Assembly: GCA_027605045.1 (NCBI GenBank)
Contig: JAQFWX010000003.1
Location: 1,860,001 to 1,924,000, forward strand
Reading direction: 5' to 3'
Length of the DNA stretch: 64,000 nt
Source of the DNA: Phallus indusiatus
Taxonomy: Eukaryota > Basidiomycota > Agaricomycetes > Phallales > Phallaceae
Part shown: piece after piece, positions 38,743-51,215 of the stretch
Position numbering within the stretch: position 1 is the stretch's first letter
Layout: each line of letters starts with the position of its first letter
The notes under the pieces: generated by a model
Databases searched by the model: none
The model's input: only the letters and a program-made list of their open reading frames with translations
What the model was told of the DNA's origin: nothing
Position numbers and translations under genes: made by a program

Positions 38743-40117
38743 TTATAAAACTACTTCCATATCATCATCATCATCATTATCGTCATCTTCGCCGCCATTA
38801 TTATGTCTGCTCCCGCTCGCGACCCCACTTGCTTCAACTAATAAAGCATCCCGAACTTTTTCAAAATCAGGGATCAGCGTCCATTTACCCTTGTTCTGGA
38901 AGACATGCATCAGATTGACCATAACGAGGCTGAAAATTTCAGCTAGAGAGTGAAGTACGTATACTAACCTTGCCGCTAGTCACTCTTTCAGCGAGCTTGG
39001 GGAGCTGATCTTTAAGATGCTGCATGGGTTGTCGGGTACGAATGTGAAGCTCTTTAATACCCCAAATTTGTTTTTCTCCGAAAGCAGTGGACAGTAAATC
39101 GAACAGCTCGATAGACGGGAGTCGAGTGAACTTGTCCCTCGGATTTCCAGGCCTCATCGCATCTTTTGATTTTTTCTTAAAAGTTCAAAGGGAATGTAAA
39201 AAAAGAAGATTTAAAAAGAAAGGGTGGAGAAAACTGACAATTGCGCTGTTAATTACGTCTTTCTGAGACCGGCTTTTTCTCTGCATTCTGAGGATATCCG
39301 GATACTCCACCCTCCTTACATGTCTCTTCGTCCGAGCGGTTTCGTAGCGCTCTTGCATTCGTCTACTGTATGCTTCATCGCACACCGGTTGCGCCGCCAT
39401 CCTGGAGGTTATTTTTCCGGCGAGAATTTTGTATCCTGACGGGAAACGGGAATGTTAGATAATATAAAAAAATCGTTCGTAAGAAGAATCAGATCAGAAG
39501 CTCACCGGCCGGAGGGTCCGTACCGTCCATATCATCGTTTCTGACATCCTCCGCTTGAGTTGCGAAAACATAAGAATTCTTCACGTCATTATCGTGAACC
39601 AAAATGTCGAACTCCTCCATTTTATACGGATACTTCTCAGATGGGGTGTAGATTGTCATGTAATGCAGCCCCGTTTCAGGGTTCCTCATATTCCAAATTC
39701 TCAAAGTGCCCAACTGACGGCCTTCTTTGTCAACCGCCGACCACCGTTGAAGCAAATATTGCGGGAGCTAATAGGGCAAAGGTGACGAGATAATCAGTGG
39801 TTTGAGTTCGACTTCAATGCGAGCTGAAAACAATGACCACTGACTTTCACTAACAACATGGACGCGGTGGGATTATTGGGTATAAGAAGGGTTTCATCCT
39901 CCCGTTGTCTCTCGCTGGCCTCGTCGTCGGCGTTTTCGGTGCTGTCTGGAACGGCTGTAGTTTCATCGAAAAAGAAAGGGCGTGTTATGTAATCAGCCTG
40001 GCTTTCGATATAAAAGACGCGACAGACCAGAACCCAAAGCGCCCGTCTCGTTTTGACGAGCTTCATGTCTTCTCCCAAGCGGACGAGTGAAGGACGCAAT
40101 GTCCTCCTGTCGAGCAT
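38743..40117 (-). CDS. Transcription initiation factor IIF subunit beta
   Basis: General RNA polymerase II factor, homologue of yeast Tfg2 and human RAP30. Exons encode an acidic N-terminus (DETLLIPNNPTASMLLVK), then LPQYLLQRWSAVDKEG and EEFDILVHDN. A basic segment follows (SRRMQERYETARTKRHVRRV, EYPDILRMQRKSR). The C-terminal winged helix has DKFTRLPSIELFDLLSTAFG, WGIKELHIRTRQPMQHLKD, and, after an intron, NKGKWTLIPDFEKVRD. The extreme C-terminus is Asp-rich and gives the CAT-type repeat on the plus strand near 38763-38800. The start is uncertain: 40117 and 40066 are candidate ATGs, and a small 5' intron is possible. Confidence 0.83.
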
Positions 40118-43086
40118 TTGTCAAAATTGACTTCATCATTTTTTAGTGGTTTCAGTTTTGGATCGCTGAAATGTATGAGGTTGTTGAGACGACGGAGGAT
40201 GACCGTACTGCTGCCTTTTTATAATTTGCATCGATGGACAACGATGTTGGCTAAAGTGGACAGGACAGGGAAGAGTGCGAAGGATAGTGAACGATAGGTG
40301 GACGAGGATGGCGTTATCTCCAAGGACGCGACTATGCGGGCCGGGTCCAGGGACACTGAGGACAAAGGACCCAAGTAATGTGTACATAAGTAGATTTTGG
40401 GTCATGTCATTGAATTGGTCCAAGCCTACTGATGCACGTTCGAATTATACAATATTCTGTCTGCTTAATTTCATTTAGTGGCGACATTTCTGAAGCTTGA
40501 CGAAGAACAAAGGGCTGTTGTCCTTATACCGAGACATGACTCAGACAATGGATCCGAAAACATTTTTGATGAGGCAACTCTAGATTCTCATAAATTATAA
40601 ACCCTCTTTTTTGACGAAGAACAATATTCTTCATCAGAGGTGGAATGCTCAGTACCGGCGCCTTGTTATTAATCTTGGGTTTAACCTTCTCCACAACGTG
40701 CTTTCTTCTAATCGTAGCAATCAAAGTGGGGGTGTCACAACAATCAATTAATCACGCCGCACGTTTCGTAGCCCCTCCGGTAGTAATTTCATTCATCTTC
40801 GCACAACTGGTATAAGCGACTTCGGTGGGAAGAAGCATAATGTCATCGGGCTTCATGGGTTTCGCTGAAGAAACCGGAGCAAAGTGAGATGATCGGTTCT
40901 TTGGAGACGTAGATGTAATCACTAAACGATGATTATCGGCGAGTTTGTCAGTCATTGCTTCCTCGCGGGGCTGGTACGCCGGTGACAAAGTCTTCGCACC
41001 AATCGCGCCGTTATTCTCGGAAGGAAACATGGGCCTGTGCGTACTTATGAGCCACCGCAGAATGGGTTTTACCTTTCAGTCAGGCAACTGGCGCGAGGAT
41101 TCCCCGTACAAATCGATGAGGAGGCCAGAACGACTGAAGAGCTTTGAACCCCGTCTGTAGACGAGATTGTATCACCAATCAAGTGTCTGTTGCGTCTGAG
41201 ATTTTTCGATGAGCCTGTGCTCATGTGAAAGCTGTCGGCGCTGAGAACCCTTGTGTCTGTGTTGGAGGGGTTGTTGAGACGTCTTTCAGTCTATTTATGA
41301 TGGACTCGGGAAAGGCAATCCATTGCACATAGACTAAAGAACATTCTCAGATAGACCACATCGAGAAAAATGATCATGAACACAATACCTAATTCATGTA
41401 GTACCCAAAAGAATCTTAGCATCCCCAACCCTCTTATTCTGACTTGAATTCCGCGGTCCATTGACAGTGCTGTCCTATTTCCTAGCTATTCTTCCAATGC
41501 AAGCCATAAAAGGTTCAAACACACTGGCAGCATCACCCGGGTTCTACCAGAAGTACCGGTCGGAAGCGTTACGGATATCGGTCTTCAGAAGTACAGCTTC
41601 ATTGTGAGGATTAACGCGAAACTGGAGAAACCATCCTTTTGTTGAGGATTAAGTCGTCCAAATGCTCCATAAAGACCTTGGATTAATTCTATCCAACCCG
41701 GGTAGATTTCGTCCCCAAAGTTCAACGTTTCAACGCCTGGCGCGTCTGTTCCCTGCTGAGCTTTTACTGAACATGAACGGATGAAAGACGTATCGGCTGG
41801 CAGCAAGAACTTCAACTAGAAGCACTATAGAAAAGCTGTGAAACAATACGCGATCTTTATCTGGAGGAAAGCGACTTGGGCGTATGTGATGTCCTGACGG
41901 ATACAACGTAGACTCGGAACGACTCGGCTCTGTAGCTGTGACTGTGCACGTCACTGGCTTTCCCACTGCATCTTCACACAAAGTGTGCCATTAATTCACA
42001 TACATACACTGTCTCCTCATGCCATTTACCATTGATCCATCGTCTAACTTGCGATATTTGCTTTGAGAAATATTCTCCACAAAGACAATGCTACGCCATA
42101 CCTTGTGGTGGGTAAGGTTACCCCACACTTGCGCAATCAAGGGTACATTTTTGACTATTGAAAACCCGTTCATTGCGCGCACCACACGAAGTATCAGCGA
42201 CATCATCATCGCTGCTTTGGCTTTTGTCCTCTTTCTTTCAACTTCTAATTATACTCAAACAAGAGAGAGAGTTTGATTATAGGTATATCGCTTCGGACTC
42301 CCATATTGACTGCGGTGCCATTAAGCACCCCATAACTCTGATCTTTCACGTTTCATCGTGATTTGAATATAAACTGTTATTCCTTATCCACGAAAAAATT
42401 AACACAGGGGCCAAACAGCGGCGAGCCGCGACATTTCCGGGGCCAGTTACGCTGACGCGTTGCCACGACAAGAAGCTTCGGCCCCAATCTCGGCTCATCT
42501 TCTCCGACCTCAACCACCTGTATCTTCGGCGTCCTCTCACTTCTCGTCTTAGCTCTCAAACGAGTTACATAGTCTCATGGTCACCACTTGATCATCATTA
42601 AAGGCCTAAGGGACTTCATATCCTTGCCCCGAGCCTCGGGCGCTTCCAAGGATGCAGCAACTATGTGCCGTTTTGATCGTCAGGCTTTTCTCTTTTCGTT
42701 TCACCCAATCTTTGGAGAACAGCTTTGGTATTGCAATCGACTTAATTCATCAATATACGGAGAAAGATGATTGTGCATGATCAATGACCTGTCCACTGCT
42801 ATCTCTGAGAAGAAAAAAAAAATCGATTGTTTTCTCAACGTTCCTCAGTGTATATGAACCTGTGATTGTTCCTTTTATCTACTTTCGAATTAATTTCCGA
42901 TTCTGCTTCTTGATGATAGGGTTCAGATTCCGAAATCACTCCACAAGATTTGAAGTACGGGCGGGTCTAAATCTGATTGGTAGGTGAAACCTGTGATTTG
43001 CGTCTAATGATGAGCGCGGATTGGAGCATAATGTTTCTCAATATAACCGGCTATCTCGAACATGCTTCTCTTTCTTCTTTCCCACC
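40118..43086. other. Interval with unresolved minus-strand ORFs
   Basis: Minus ORFs at 42209-41991, 41981-41730, 41815-41585 and 41030-40752 might be exons of one gene, but I recognise no family and could not phase the introns. The stretch ending near 41590 (YGAFGRLNPQQKDGF) looks the most protein-like. From 42240 to 43080 I see only the promoter region of the monooxygenase. Confidence 0.35.
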
Positions 43087-45151
43087 ATGGCTAATCCCCA
43101 CGCAGACACTGCAGAGCCAGAGGTGTGTTCCACCGGTAATACCGAAGAAAAACACCAGGTCAAGTACAATGAAATTGTTTGCATTGGTTTAGGACTGTCA
43201 GGCATTTGCCTTGGGGCGAAATTGAGACGGAAATGCGGGTCTACTATCGACATGCATTTCTATGATCGCAATGAGTCTCACTCTGGAACTTGGTGGGTGA
43301 ATCATTATCCTGGTAGGACTTTACGAATCCCTCCTGTGACGTAAATCTCACTTGCTCGTAAGGTGCAGCATGGTATGCAAAACTATTTCGTTACATTCGA
43401 GGTTGATATTCACATCAAAAACGATTTGAAAGCGACGTTCCCATTACTCTCTACTCATTTTCCTTCGCCCAAACTAAATCCTGGTCCCGTCTTCTCCCTG
43501 GGTACACAGAAATGCGGGACTACGTTTCCGAAATTGTATCCTATCACAATCTAGAACCTCACATGACGTTTCAAACCGAATGTGAAGCCGGGATCTGGAA
43601 TGATGAACGGTCAATTTGGTCTCTGCATATGCGGAATGTGGTAACGGGGGAGAAATTCATTCACGAATGTAGAATCTTGTTCTCGGCAGTTGGATTACTG
43701 TCTCAGCCTCATATGCCTTACATTCTGGGAGCGGAGACATTTCAAGGGGAAAGTTTTCATACTGCGAGATGGAAGGACGATGTTTCACTAGAGGGAAAAG
43801 ATATCGTTGTCATTGGCAATGGGTGTATGTCTTTCCTTTTTTTATAGGAACATCCCTGATTGAACCCTTAAAAAGGCACGGGTAGTCAACTGATTCCAGC
43901 AATTATAACAAGCGCTAGGAGTGTCACCCAAATTATCAGAACACCTCAGTGGCTTATACCATTCCAATACGAACTACCACCCGTCATCACACGCGCCATA
44001 AGATCGATTCCGTTTTTGGGCAAACTTTTCCGTCTCATCTTCTTCGGAGTGATTGAGTATACGTGGTTAATGTTCTCCATGAATTGGTTGGGACAGAAAA
44101 TACGGGCCTCGGCCGAGAAAACGGCGAGAGATCATATTTATAAGAATACTCCCAAAAAGTATCACAACATCTTGATTCCCACTTATCCTATCGCATGCAA
44201 AGTAATGTCTTTCCGATTCTCCGGACTTGGAATCAGATGATTAATAGCGTGTATTTAAGAGACGAATTTATGATGTGGATAATGTCTATGCAAAAGCTCT
44301 TTATTCCGAGAATATGCTCCTAACAAAGGATACAATCATCAAACTCAGGCCGAACGGCGTTTTAACAAAAGAGAGGTTCTATCCTGCCGACATTATCGTA
44401 TACGCTACCGGATTTCAGACTAACAAGTCTCTCGGACAATTTCGTATTAAAGGTAAAAACGGAATGTGGCTGGAAGAGCACTGGCATAAACTTGGCGGAC
44501 CTTCCGCTTATAACGGCATATCAGTTGCTGGGTGTGCGTGGATGTTAAACTTTATGAATACTTGCTCAATGCTGACTTAGCAGCATGACTCTATATTCTT
44601 AGATCCTAATTTTTTCATGCTTTACGGACCAAATACCAACGTAGGTCATACGAGCGTCGTAATAGGCATCGAAAATGCTGTCAATGGCGCATTGAAACTG
44701 ATAGCTCCCTTGATGGAGAGGCGGGCAATCAAGGTAGAAGTTAGAGAGGAAGCGTACTTGAAGTGGACAGATGCGGTCCAGGCTGCAACTAAGAAGCTCG
44801 TTTTTGCCAAAGAAAGGTGCAATAACGTGGGTCTCCGCTTTTTCCATAATGAAGTACGTTTCATGAAACTAACTTTTTTTTTTCAAAAATAAGTGGTATA
44901 TCTCGGATACTGGCTGGAATGGCACAACGTATCCTTGGTCTCAGATACACTTCTGGTGGCGTCAAAAGTTTCCGGTTTGGAAAGATTGGGAGTACACTTA
45001 TATTCACCCTGTGAGTTTATTTATTCATAATTTTTGAATTTTTAACAATTCAATTTCTCAGAAGCATAACGGCGATTTTTCATCGAAATGTCAAGTGTTG
45101 ATACCACTTGCACTACTTGGAATTGTTTCCACTAAATATTTCTTTTCGTAA
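43087..45151 (+). CDS. FAD-dependent monooxygenase, Baeyer-Villiger-like (copy 2)
   Basis: The start codon lies in CCACCATGG, an ideal eukaryotic context. The FAD site is CIGLGLSGICLGAKL, then HSGTWWVNHYPG. A 10-nt micro-exon (GTGCAGCATG) joins it to CDVPITLYSFSF. The BVMO-like fingerprint region reads FQGESFHTARW, and the second nucleotide site VVIGNGCTGSQ. Later come DIIVYATGFQTNKS and YGPNTNVGHTSVVIG, ending WYISDTGWNGTTYPWSQ and FPVWKDWEYTYIHP. After this an intron 45011-45060 may lead to a hydrophobic tail (VLIPLALLGIVS) ending at 45151. Without that splice the stop is at 45035-45037. It is paralogous to 29100-30963. NADPH/O2-dependent oxygenation is expected; the substrate is unknown. 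Confidence 0.87.
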
Positions 45152-45255
45152 TTGAGTTTACACTTGAAAACATGTAGGGAATTTCTCATAAGATAACATA
45201 CTAGCTTGTAGAGAAATTCTGCCGGCATTCAAAATATTTATCAAAAGTGTTCCTC

Positions 45256-45444
45256 TCATGCTTCGCCGTCGATAACGTTCACCCTTGCTGACAGTTCCCA
45301 TGCATTGTCGTTTTCATCTTCATCACCCATTTCTGTTATGAGAGATCGGTTTACATGCCGTAACACATTATGCACACTGACAAAGTGAATGGTCGACAGT
45401 GACACGCTATTTGCTTCTAAATACACTGACTTTTGTTTCCACAA
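45256..45444 (-). CDS. Short acidic ORF, duplicated at 51414-51650
   Basis: 62 codons ending EMGDEDENDNAWELSAR and then VNVIDGEA. The same reading frame is kept in the copy at 51414-51650. Most differences between the copies fall at third codon positions or are conservative (I/V, D/E). A 12-nt difference between the copies keeps frame. No family recognised and no clear intron structure. It lies antisense and just downstream of the flavin monooxygenase, so conserved 3' sequence is the main alternative. Confidence 0.35.
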   Translation of the reverse strand: MWKQKSVYLEANSVSLSTIHFVSVHNVLRHVNRSLITEMGDEDENDNAWELSARVNVIDGEA

Positions 45445-45807
45445 CTAGTTGCCGTATAGTTCCTTCCGAGGGTACTCATAGCTTTATCAACTGTAAGTCC
45501 ACATTGAATCCTAAGACATTTGAATTCGGACCGATCAAATAATGTGAGTTCTTGAAAAAACTACATCATGCGTTAGATCTGAGATAAAAAAAAAAACAGT
45601 ATACTACATAGTGGAGTTGTTATCTCTGGATCCACTTGTGCGAAGGGAACTATTCGCCATTGGTTTATAAGGAATGCAACTATTAATTGTACTTCTCCCG
45701 CTTGTACCGCTTAGTATGGATATGTTCGACACACCATGATTAGGTTCACGAAGCAGGTATTTAAATTCAGCAGAATTTCCCTGAATCCATGTAGTACCCC
45801 CTTCGAT

Positions 45808-47809
45808 ATGCTTGTTCACGCACTGCTCGCTACAATCTTCGCACTGACGTGGGCAGTAGACCTTTTACGAAGACAAAAGTATAAACCTCCCAAAGGAAAG
45901 GCGGAGGTTTTTCATTCATGTCTATAATTCATTAACTCAAACGAATAATAGGCTACAGGTTACCTCCCGGTCCTCCAGGAAAACCAGTTGTTGGGCACTT
46001 CTTTCAGCTTTCTGAACTCCTCCAACCGAAACGCATGCGAGAATGGAAGGAGAAATATGGTATAATCAAAAGCTCACTGATTGACAATTTCTCATCATCA
46101 TGCGCAGGTGACATAATCTCAATAGACAGTTTCGGAATACCGATTATCCTCATATACTCTGATGAAATTGCTCGGGAATTGCTCGAAAAGCGTGGCGCGA
46201 CATATTCCGATAGGCCTCCATCCCACATTGGGGAATTGTAAGCTCCAATATATTCCTCATTAAGGAAATATTAACATAAAGTGCGAATTGTTATAAAGAA
46301 TAGGATGGGAATTCAATATTGGTCTCTATCGTTATGGCGATTGGTGGAGACGTCATATCAAGGTATTCAAGCAGGACTTTAATTCCAGGGCGGTATCCAA
46401 ATTTGAGCCCATACAAATGAAATCATCTCGGTATGAAATATTTGTACTTTATGTGGGTTACATTTTGGTCAATTCATATTCAAGGTTATTGCTGCAAGAT
46501 CTGCTTGAGACTCCAGCCGATTTTTCGGAGCATATTCAGTTTGGCGTAGGCAGGATGGTGGTGGATGTAAGTACGGTTCTCAATAAGATCACTATTTATC
46601 TCACTTATTTTTCTCTTTTTCCCGTTAGATGATATATGGTATCAACATCAAACGAAAAGATGATAAATTTGTTGATAATATCCGACTCGCCATGGAAGCG
46701 CTTGGTCAAATCCTATTACCGAATGAATGGCTCATAGATATCTTCCCAACGAGTAAGTTCTTAGATCGATAATGTTTTAACTTGTTGGACGATTACTACT
46801 TTGTTTCAGTGAAAATTATATCCCATTGGATACCCGGAATAACGGCACACAAGTTCATCAATGACTATAAACAAGCGATCTGGGATTCTTATACCATTCC
46901 ATTCAACATCGTGAAGGTGCTGTGCATCGTAGCTATGTGTACCCGGTGACTCTTCTTGACATTAAAACGAGTAGAATCGCAAAACGCTGGACCATTCATT
47001 CGTGTCAAGGTCTTTAGAAAAATTGCAAAATTCCGGAGATTCCTCCCCTGTCAGTGAAAGAATAATACAAAATATAGCTGGTACGGCATACGGCGCCGCG
47101 GTGGGAACTGTAAGTAGCTCATCACTGAACAAACTGAGAGATCCACCGATTTCTTCCAGACGTCTACGACTGTTTTACAAGCAATCGTAGCTTCGTTGCT
47201 CTACCCTGAGACACAGAAAAAAGTACAAGCAGAGTTGGATCAGGTTCTTGGTGATCGTCTGCCGACATTGGCGGATCGAGCTGATTTGCCTTATGTTGGA
47301 GCCTTTTGTCACGAAGTCATGCGCTGGAGACCAGGCGTGCCGTTGGGAGTAGCACATGCTGCTCTTGAAGATGATATATATGGAGAGTATTTCATACCAA
47401 AGGGAAGCATCATCTTTGCGGATTCATGGTGTGTACCAATGTTAGATTCCTGCTAATTAAAACTGATCCTCTCTAAATCAGGCAAATGTTACATGGCTCT
47501 AAGTATGGCCCCAACCCAGAGGATTTCAGGCCTGAACGGTTTTTCCAACCCGGTGTTAATCCGCCAACTGCACAATTTGGGTTCGGAAGAAGGTCAGAAT
47601 TTATGAGCAATCACTTCCAATGTGGCAACCGACATTTCACATGATGTAGAATATGTCCCGGTCGTTTTTTCGCTGAGAACGCACTTTTCCTTTTCATCGC
47701 TTCAATTTTCAAAGTGTTCGACATTAAACCAATGAAGGATGAATCTGGAATAGACATACCGGTTTCTGACGAGATCACTGAATCATGCCTACCGTTAGTA
47801 CCAATCTGA
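45808..47809 (+). CDS. Cytochrome P450, tandem copy A
   Basis: An N-terminal anchor (LVHALLATIFALTWAVDLL) is followed, after an intron, by LPPGPPGKPVVGHFFQLSEL. Subsequent exons give WKEKYGDIISIDSFG, IGWEFNIGLYRYGDWWRRH, LLLQDLLETPADFSEHI, and WIPGIT. The I-helix reads AGTAYGAAVGT joined to TSTTVLQAIVA. ExxR is in CHEVMRWRPGVP, the PERF-like motif is FRPERFFQP, and the heme loop is FGFGRRICPGRFFAENAL with the canonical Phe, Cys and Gly. The protein ends ESCLPLVPI. It is intact as far as I can phase it. Family-level similarity to the right-arm P450 is visible in the K-helix to PERF region. The substrate is unknown; the neighbouring monooxygenase suggests a shared oxidative pathway. Confidence 0.87.
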
Positions 47810-47945
47810 AAGGTTCATGGATTTTGATTTGATTCTTCCATGTCATTAGATTCCCTGTGCCTTTTCAATGTTCAATCACACCCCGCTCTCTTCGTGCAAA
47901 GGATATCATCTTAGGATCTGAGTAGGCTGATTCTGCGTGCGCGTT

Positions 47946-48682
47946 TTTTGCAATTCTTTAACGTTGCATGCCATGATTTCATCAAGATGCACTCCTCGCA
48001 TTCTTGTTGTTGTTCGTTGTTCGTTCGAGATTTTTAAATGATTGTTCTCTAGTAAAAGATCCGAGACCGTGCTATGTAAATGATTAACGTTATCTCTTTT
48101 CACACAATTAAACTACAGTTTTGAAACAATCACACAGCGAGCGTCTCCGGCCCATACCCGAACCTAGGCGCCGTGAAAACAGCAAGCAACCTTTTGCTTC
48201 CAGCCCAGCTCCAGCGGCGAAGTTGCGACCTTGATGCTCAAAATGCGACCGGCGCACGGCCGATCCTGGCTTCACCGGGAGCATCGTCTGCATGGTCGGA
48301 ATGTTCTACTGTGACTATATGGTCTAAGCGAATCAAAAACTGATGTCGCATTCACGGACCCGGGGTTTTCGGGGCTGAGAATAATCGTGTACAGCAGCGG
48401 CTATTAGAATGTTCCAAAAAGGTTAGTTCCCCATATTGTGCATTTAACAGTCATGTGCTAACGTTTTATCAGGTGTTTTCATATTCCGGCACGTCACCGA
48501 GCTTCGAAGCTAACAGAAAGTGATAGCGTCTTTTAACATAATCCAATTCTAAATCCGGCTGTATATTCTTACGGAAGCCTGTGCTATGTAATCTAAGAAC
48601 TTCGGATCCACATAATTGCAGCAACATTCTCTGCGAGCTTCTCTCTTTTCATTGCGCTCATAGTACGTTTTCAAGGATAAAT
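47946..48682. other. Spacer between tandem P450 units, no gene recognised
   Basis: Minus ORFs at 47906-48103 and 48108-48293 have no recognisable domain. GC content is higher around 48130-48290. Confidence 0.45.
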
Positions 48683-48912
48683 AAAATAATGTGAGTTCTT
48701 GAAAATCTATGGTAGGCATTGAAATCGAATCCGGAAAAGAACAGTATGGGCTGTTATCATCGCACTTGTTCGTTATTGGCTAATAAGAAATGAAGCCAAA
48801 TATTCTTTTTCAGTTGACTCGCTTACATAATATGTGATACAAACCGTGATCAGGCTCACGAGTAACTATTTTGATCAGGCAAGTTTCCCTCGAATCCATA
48901 CACATCCTGATT

Positions 48913-50926
48913 ATGCTTGTTCACATCCTCTTTGCTACAATCTGCGCATTAGCATGCGCAGAACTTGTACGAAGACGAAAGTATAAACCTCCCGAAGGAA
49001 AGACACGAGTTCTTTAGATTCATCGCTTGTGAACTTATTTTTAGAGTGCACAATAGGTCTTAAGCTACCTCCCGGTCCTCAAGGAAAACCCATCGTCGGG
49101 CATTTCTTTCAGCTTTCCGAACTTCTTCAACCCAGATGTATGTCTGAATGGAAGGAAAAATATGGTATGGTTCAAGATCGCTGATTGAAGATTGTCTTAT
49201 CATGATGCACAGGTGATATCGTCTCCATCCACACTTTTGGGATACCGATTATCTTTCTGTATGACGATGAGATTGCTCGGGAGCTGCTTGAAAAACGTGG
49301 TGCTATCAATTCCGATAGACCCAATTTTGAGATGGCTAACCTGTGGGTCAAAATCCATTCTCAGATAATGTTGTCAATCTAAAGCTCTTGGTCATAAAGA
49401 TTAGGATGGGATTTCAATATGGGTATCCATCACTATGGGGAGTGGTGGAGACGTCACAGAAAAGCAATGCAGCTATACTTTAACTCTAGAGCAGTATCCC
49501 TATTTGAACCAATCCAAATTAAGTCACTTCGGTAAGAAAATTTGTAATATATATGATATACTTCTTTAACTAATCCCTTATGAAGGTTATTGCTTCAAGA
49601 TTTGCTCGAGACACCAGCCAATTTCTCACAACATATTACGTTTTGCATCAGCAAAATTATATTGGATGTGAATATAGCTTTTTTCTCTCGTTATTTAAAT
49701 CGTCAATCTCTCATCATCATTAGGTGGTGTATGCAATCGAGATTCAAAAGCAAAACGACCAATTAGTCCATGTTGCTCATTCTGCTATAGAAGGGATTGG
49801 CCAGGTCCTGGTGCCGGGTGAATGGCTTGTGGATGTCTTCCCAATACGTAGGTGCTTATACCAACATCGTTAGACTTGTCGCTTGAACTACCATATCTTA
49901 GTTAAACATATTTCCCATTGGATACCAGGAATAACCACAAACGAGCTTGTCAAGAAATACAAGCAACCAACTCGGGACGCTCTCAATATCCCGTTCAGCA
50001 TTGTGAAGGTGTGTTTCACCAAGTACCCGACAGCATTTCCCTCACAGTACGCAGGGTCGCAAGAAACCGGACTATTCATTCGTGTCGAAGTCCTTAGAGA
50101 ACTTGCGTAATTCTGGAGATACCTCCCCTGATAGTGAAACAATCATTAAAAACACAGCTGGTATTGCTTATGCTGCCGGTGCAGGAACTGTACGTGATAA
50201 CTCGTCGCCACACCATATAGTAAAATGATAGAACACCTAATTTGGACTAGACATCCGCCGCTGCTTTGCAAGCGATTGTAGCTTCGTTGTTATATCCAGA
50301 GAAACAGAGAAACATGCAAGCAGAGTTGGATAGGGTTCTTGGCGACCGGTTACCGACGTTGGCGGATAGAGCTAGTTTACCTTACGTCAATGCTTTTGTT
50401 TATGAAGTATTACGTTGGAGACCCAATGCGCCATTGGGGATAGCACATGCAGCTCTTGAGGAGAGCATATACGGAGAGTATTTCATACCAAGAGGAAGCA
50501 TTATCTTCGCGGCGTCGTGGTGTGTCATTTTATGAGGTTAGAACCATGATTTTTCAAAGCTAATCATTTAGAATAGGCAAATTTTGCGTAATTCAAAGTA
50601 CGGTCCTAACCCGGAAGATTTCGCTCCTGAAAGATTTCTTCAGTCTGGTGCTCGTTTGCCATCAGGACAATTTGGGTACGGAAGGAGGTGAGTGTTATGA
50701 ACCCGATTACCTGTGATGTTAAACCCGACGCCCCAACATTAGAATATGTCCCGGTCGTTTTTTCGCCGAAAACACACTTTTCCTTTTGATCGCTTCAATT
50801 TTCAAAGTGTTTGATATTACACCGATGAAGGACGAACGTGGAATAGATATACCAATCTCTGACGAGATTACTGTGTCGTCTCTGCCGTTAGTACTAGTAC
50901 CGACTGGAATGGCCTATCCTTTCTGA
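48913..50926 (+). CDS. Cytochrome P450, tandem copy B
   Basis: Paralogue of copy A with the same order of exons: LVHILFATICALACAELV anchor, LPPGPQGKPIVGHFFQLSEL, GWDFNMGIHHYGEWWRRH, LLLQDLLETPANFSQHI and WIPGITTNELVKKYKQP. The I-helix reads TAGIAYAAGAGT; the next exon continues ALQAIVASLLYPEKQ. ExxR lies in YEVLRWRPNAP, PERF in FAPERFLQS, and the heme loop is FGYGRRICPGRFFAENTL. The I-helix Thr pair of copy A (TSTT) is replaced by SAAA, which may alter oxygen activation. The join between the first and second exon does not phase cleanly with the splice site used in copy A, so the N-terminus is uncertain or damaged. Confidence 0.78.
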
Positions 50927-51215
50927 TTTAACACTGCTCTAGATTACCCGTGCCTTTTCAATGCTCAATCACACCTCGTTCTCCTTGTGCGAAAGATCTT
51001 ATTTTGACTCAGGACGTTTGAGCGTGCACACGCTTTGGCAACTCTTTTTAGGATTGTATATACTTCAAGTTCTAGGCTTTCCTTGTATTTGCAATTTTTG
51101 TTGTTTGATCCTACTGTCCGTGTAATTGTAATCAATTAAATCATCAGTGTACACGATTCGAGTCGCCGTTTTCAAAAAGCTACCATCTCATTGTTGAAAC
51201 TTGAGCTAGTTGGCG

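Larger units (their letters stand above)
45537..51010. repeat. Tandem duplication carrying two P450 genes
   Basis: Unit A (about 45537-47945) and unit B (about 48683-51010) are homologous from upstream of the P450 start (shared AATAATGTGAGTTCTTGAAAA) through the 3' flank (shared CCGTGCCTTTTCAATG-like block). The units have the same exon layout and clear but moderate divergence. The spacer 47946-48682 has no recognised gene. Confidence 0.85.

Noticed and set aside
38763..38800. CAT-type trinucleotide run as a microsatellite
   Set aside because: It encodes the Asp-rich C-terminus of TFIIF beta on the minus strand, so it is coding sequence.
47906..48293. Two minus ORFs between the tandem P450s
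   Set aside because: No domain; the first overlaps 3' flank sequence shared with the region after copy B, where the frame is not kept.
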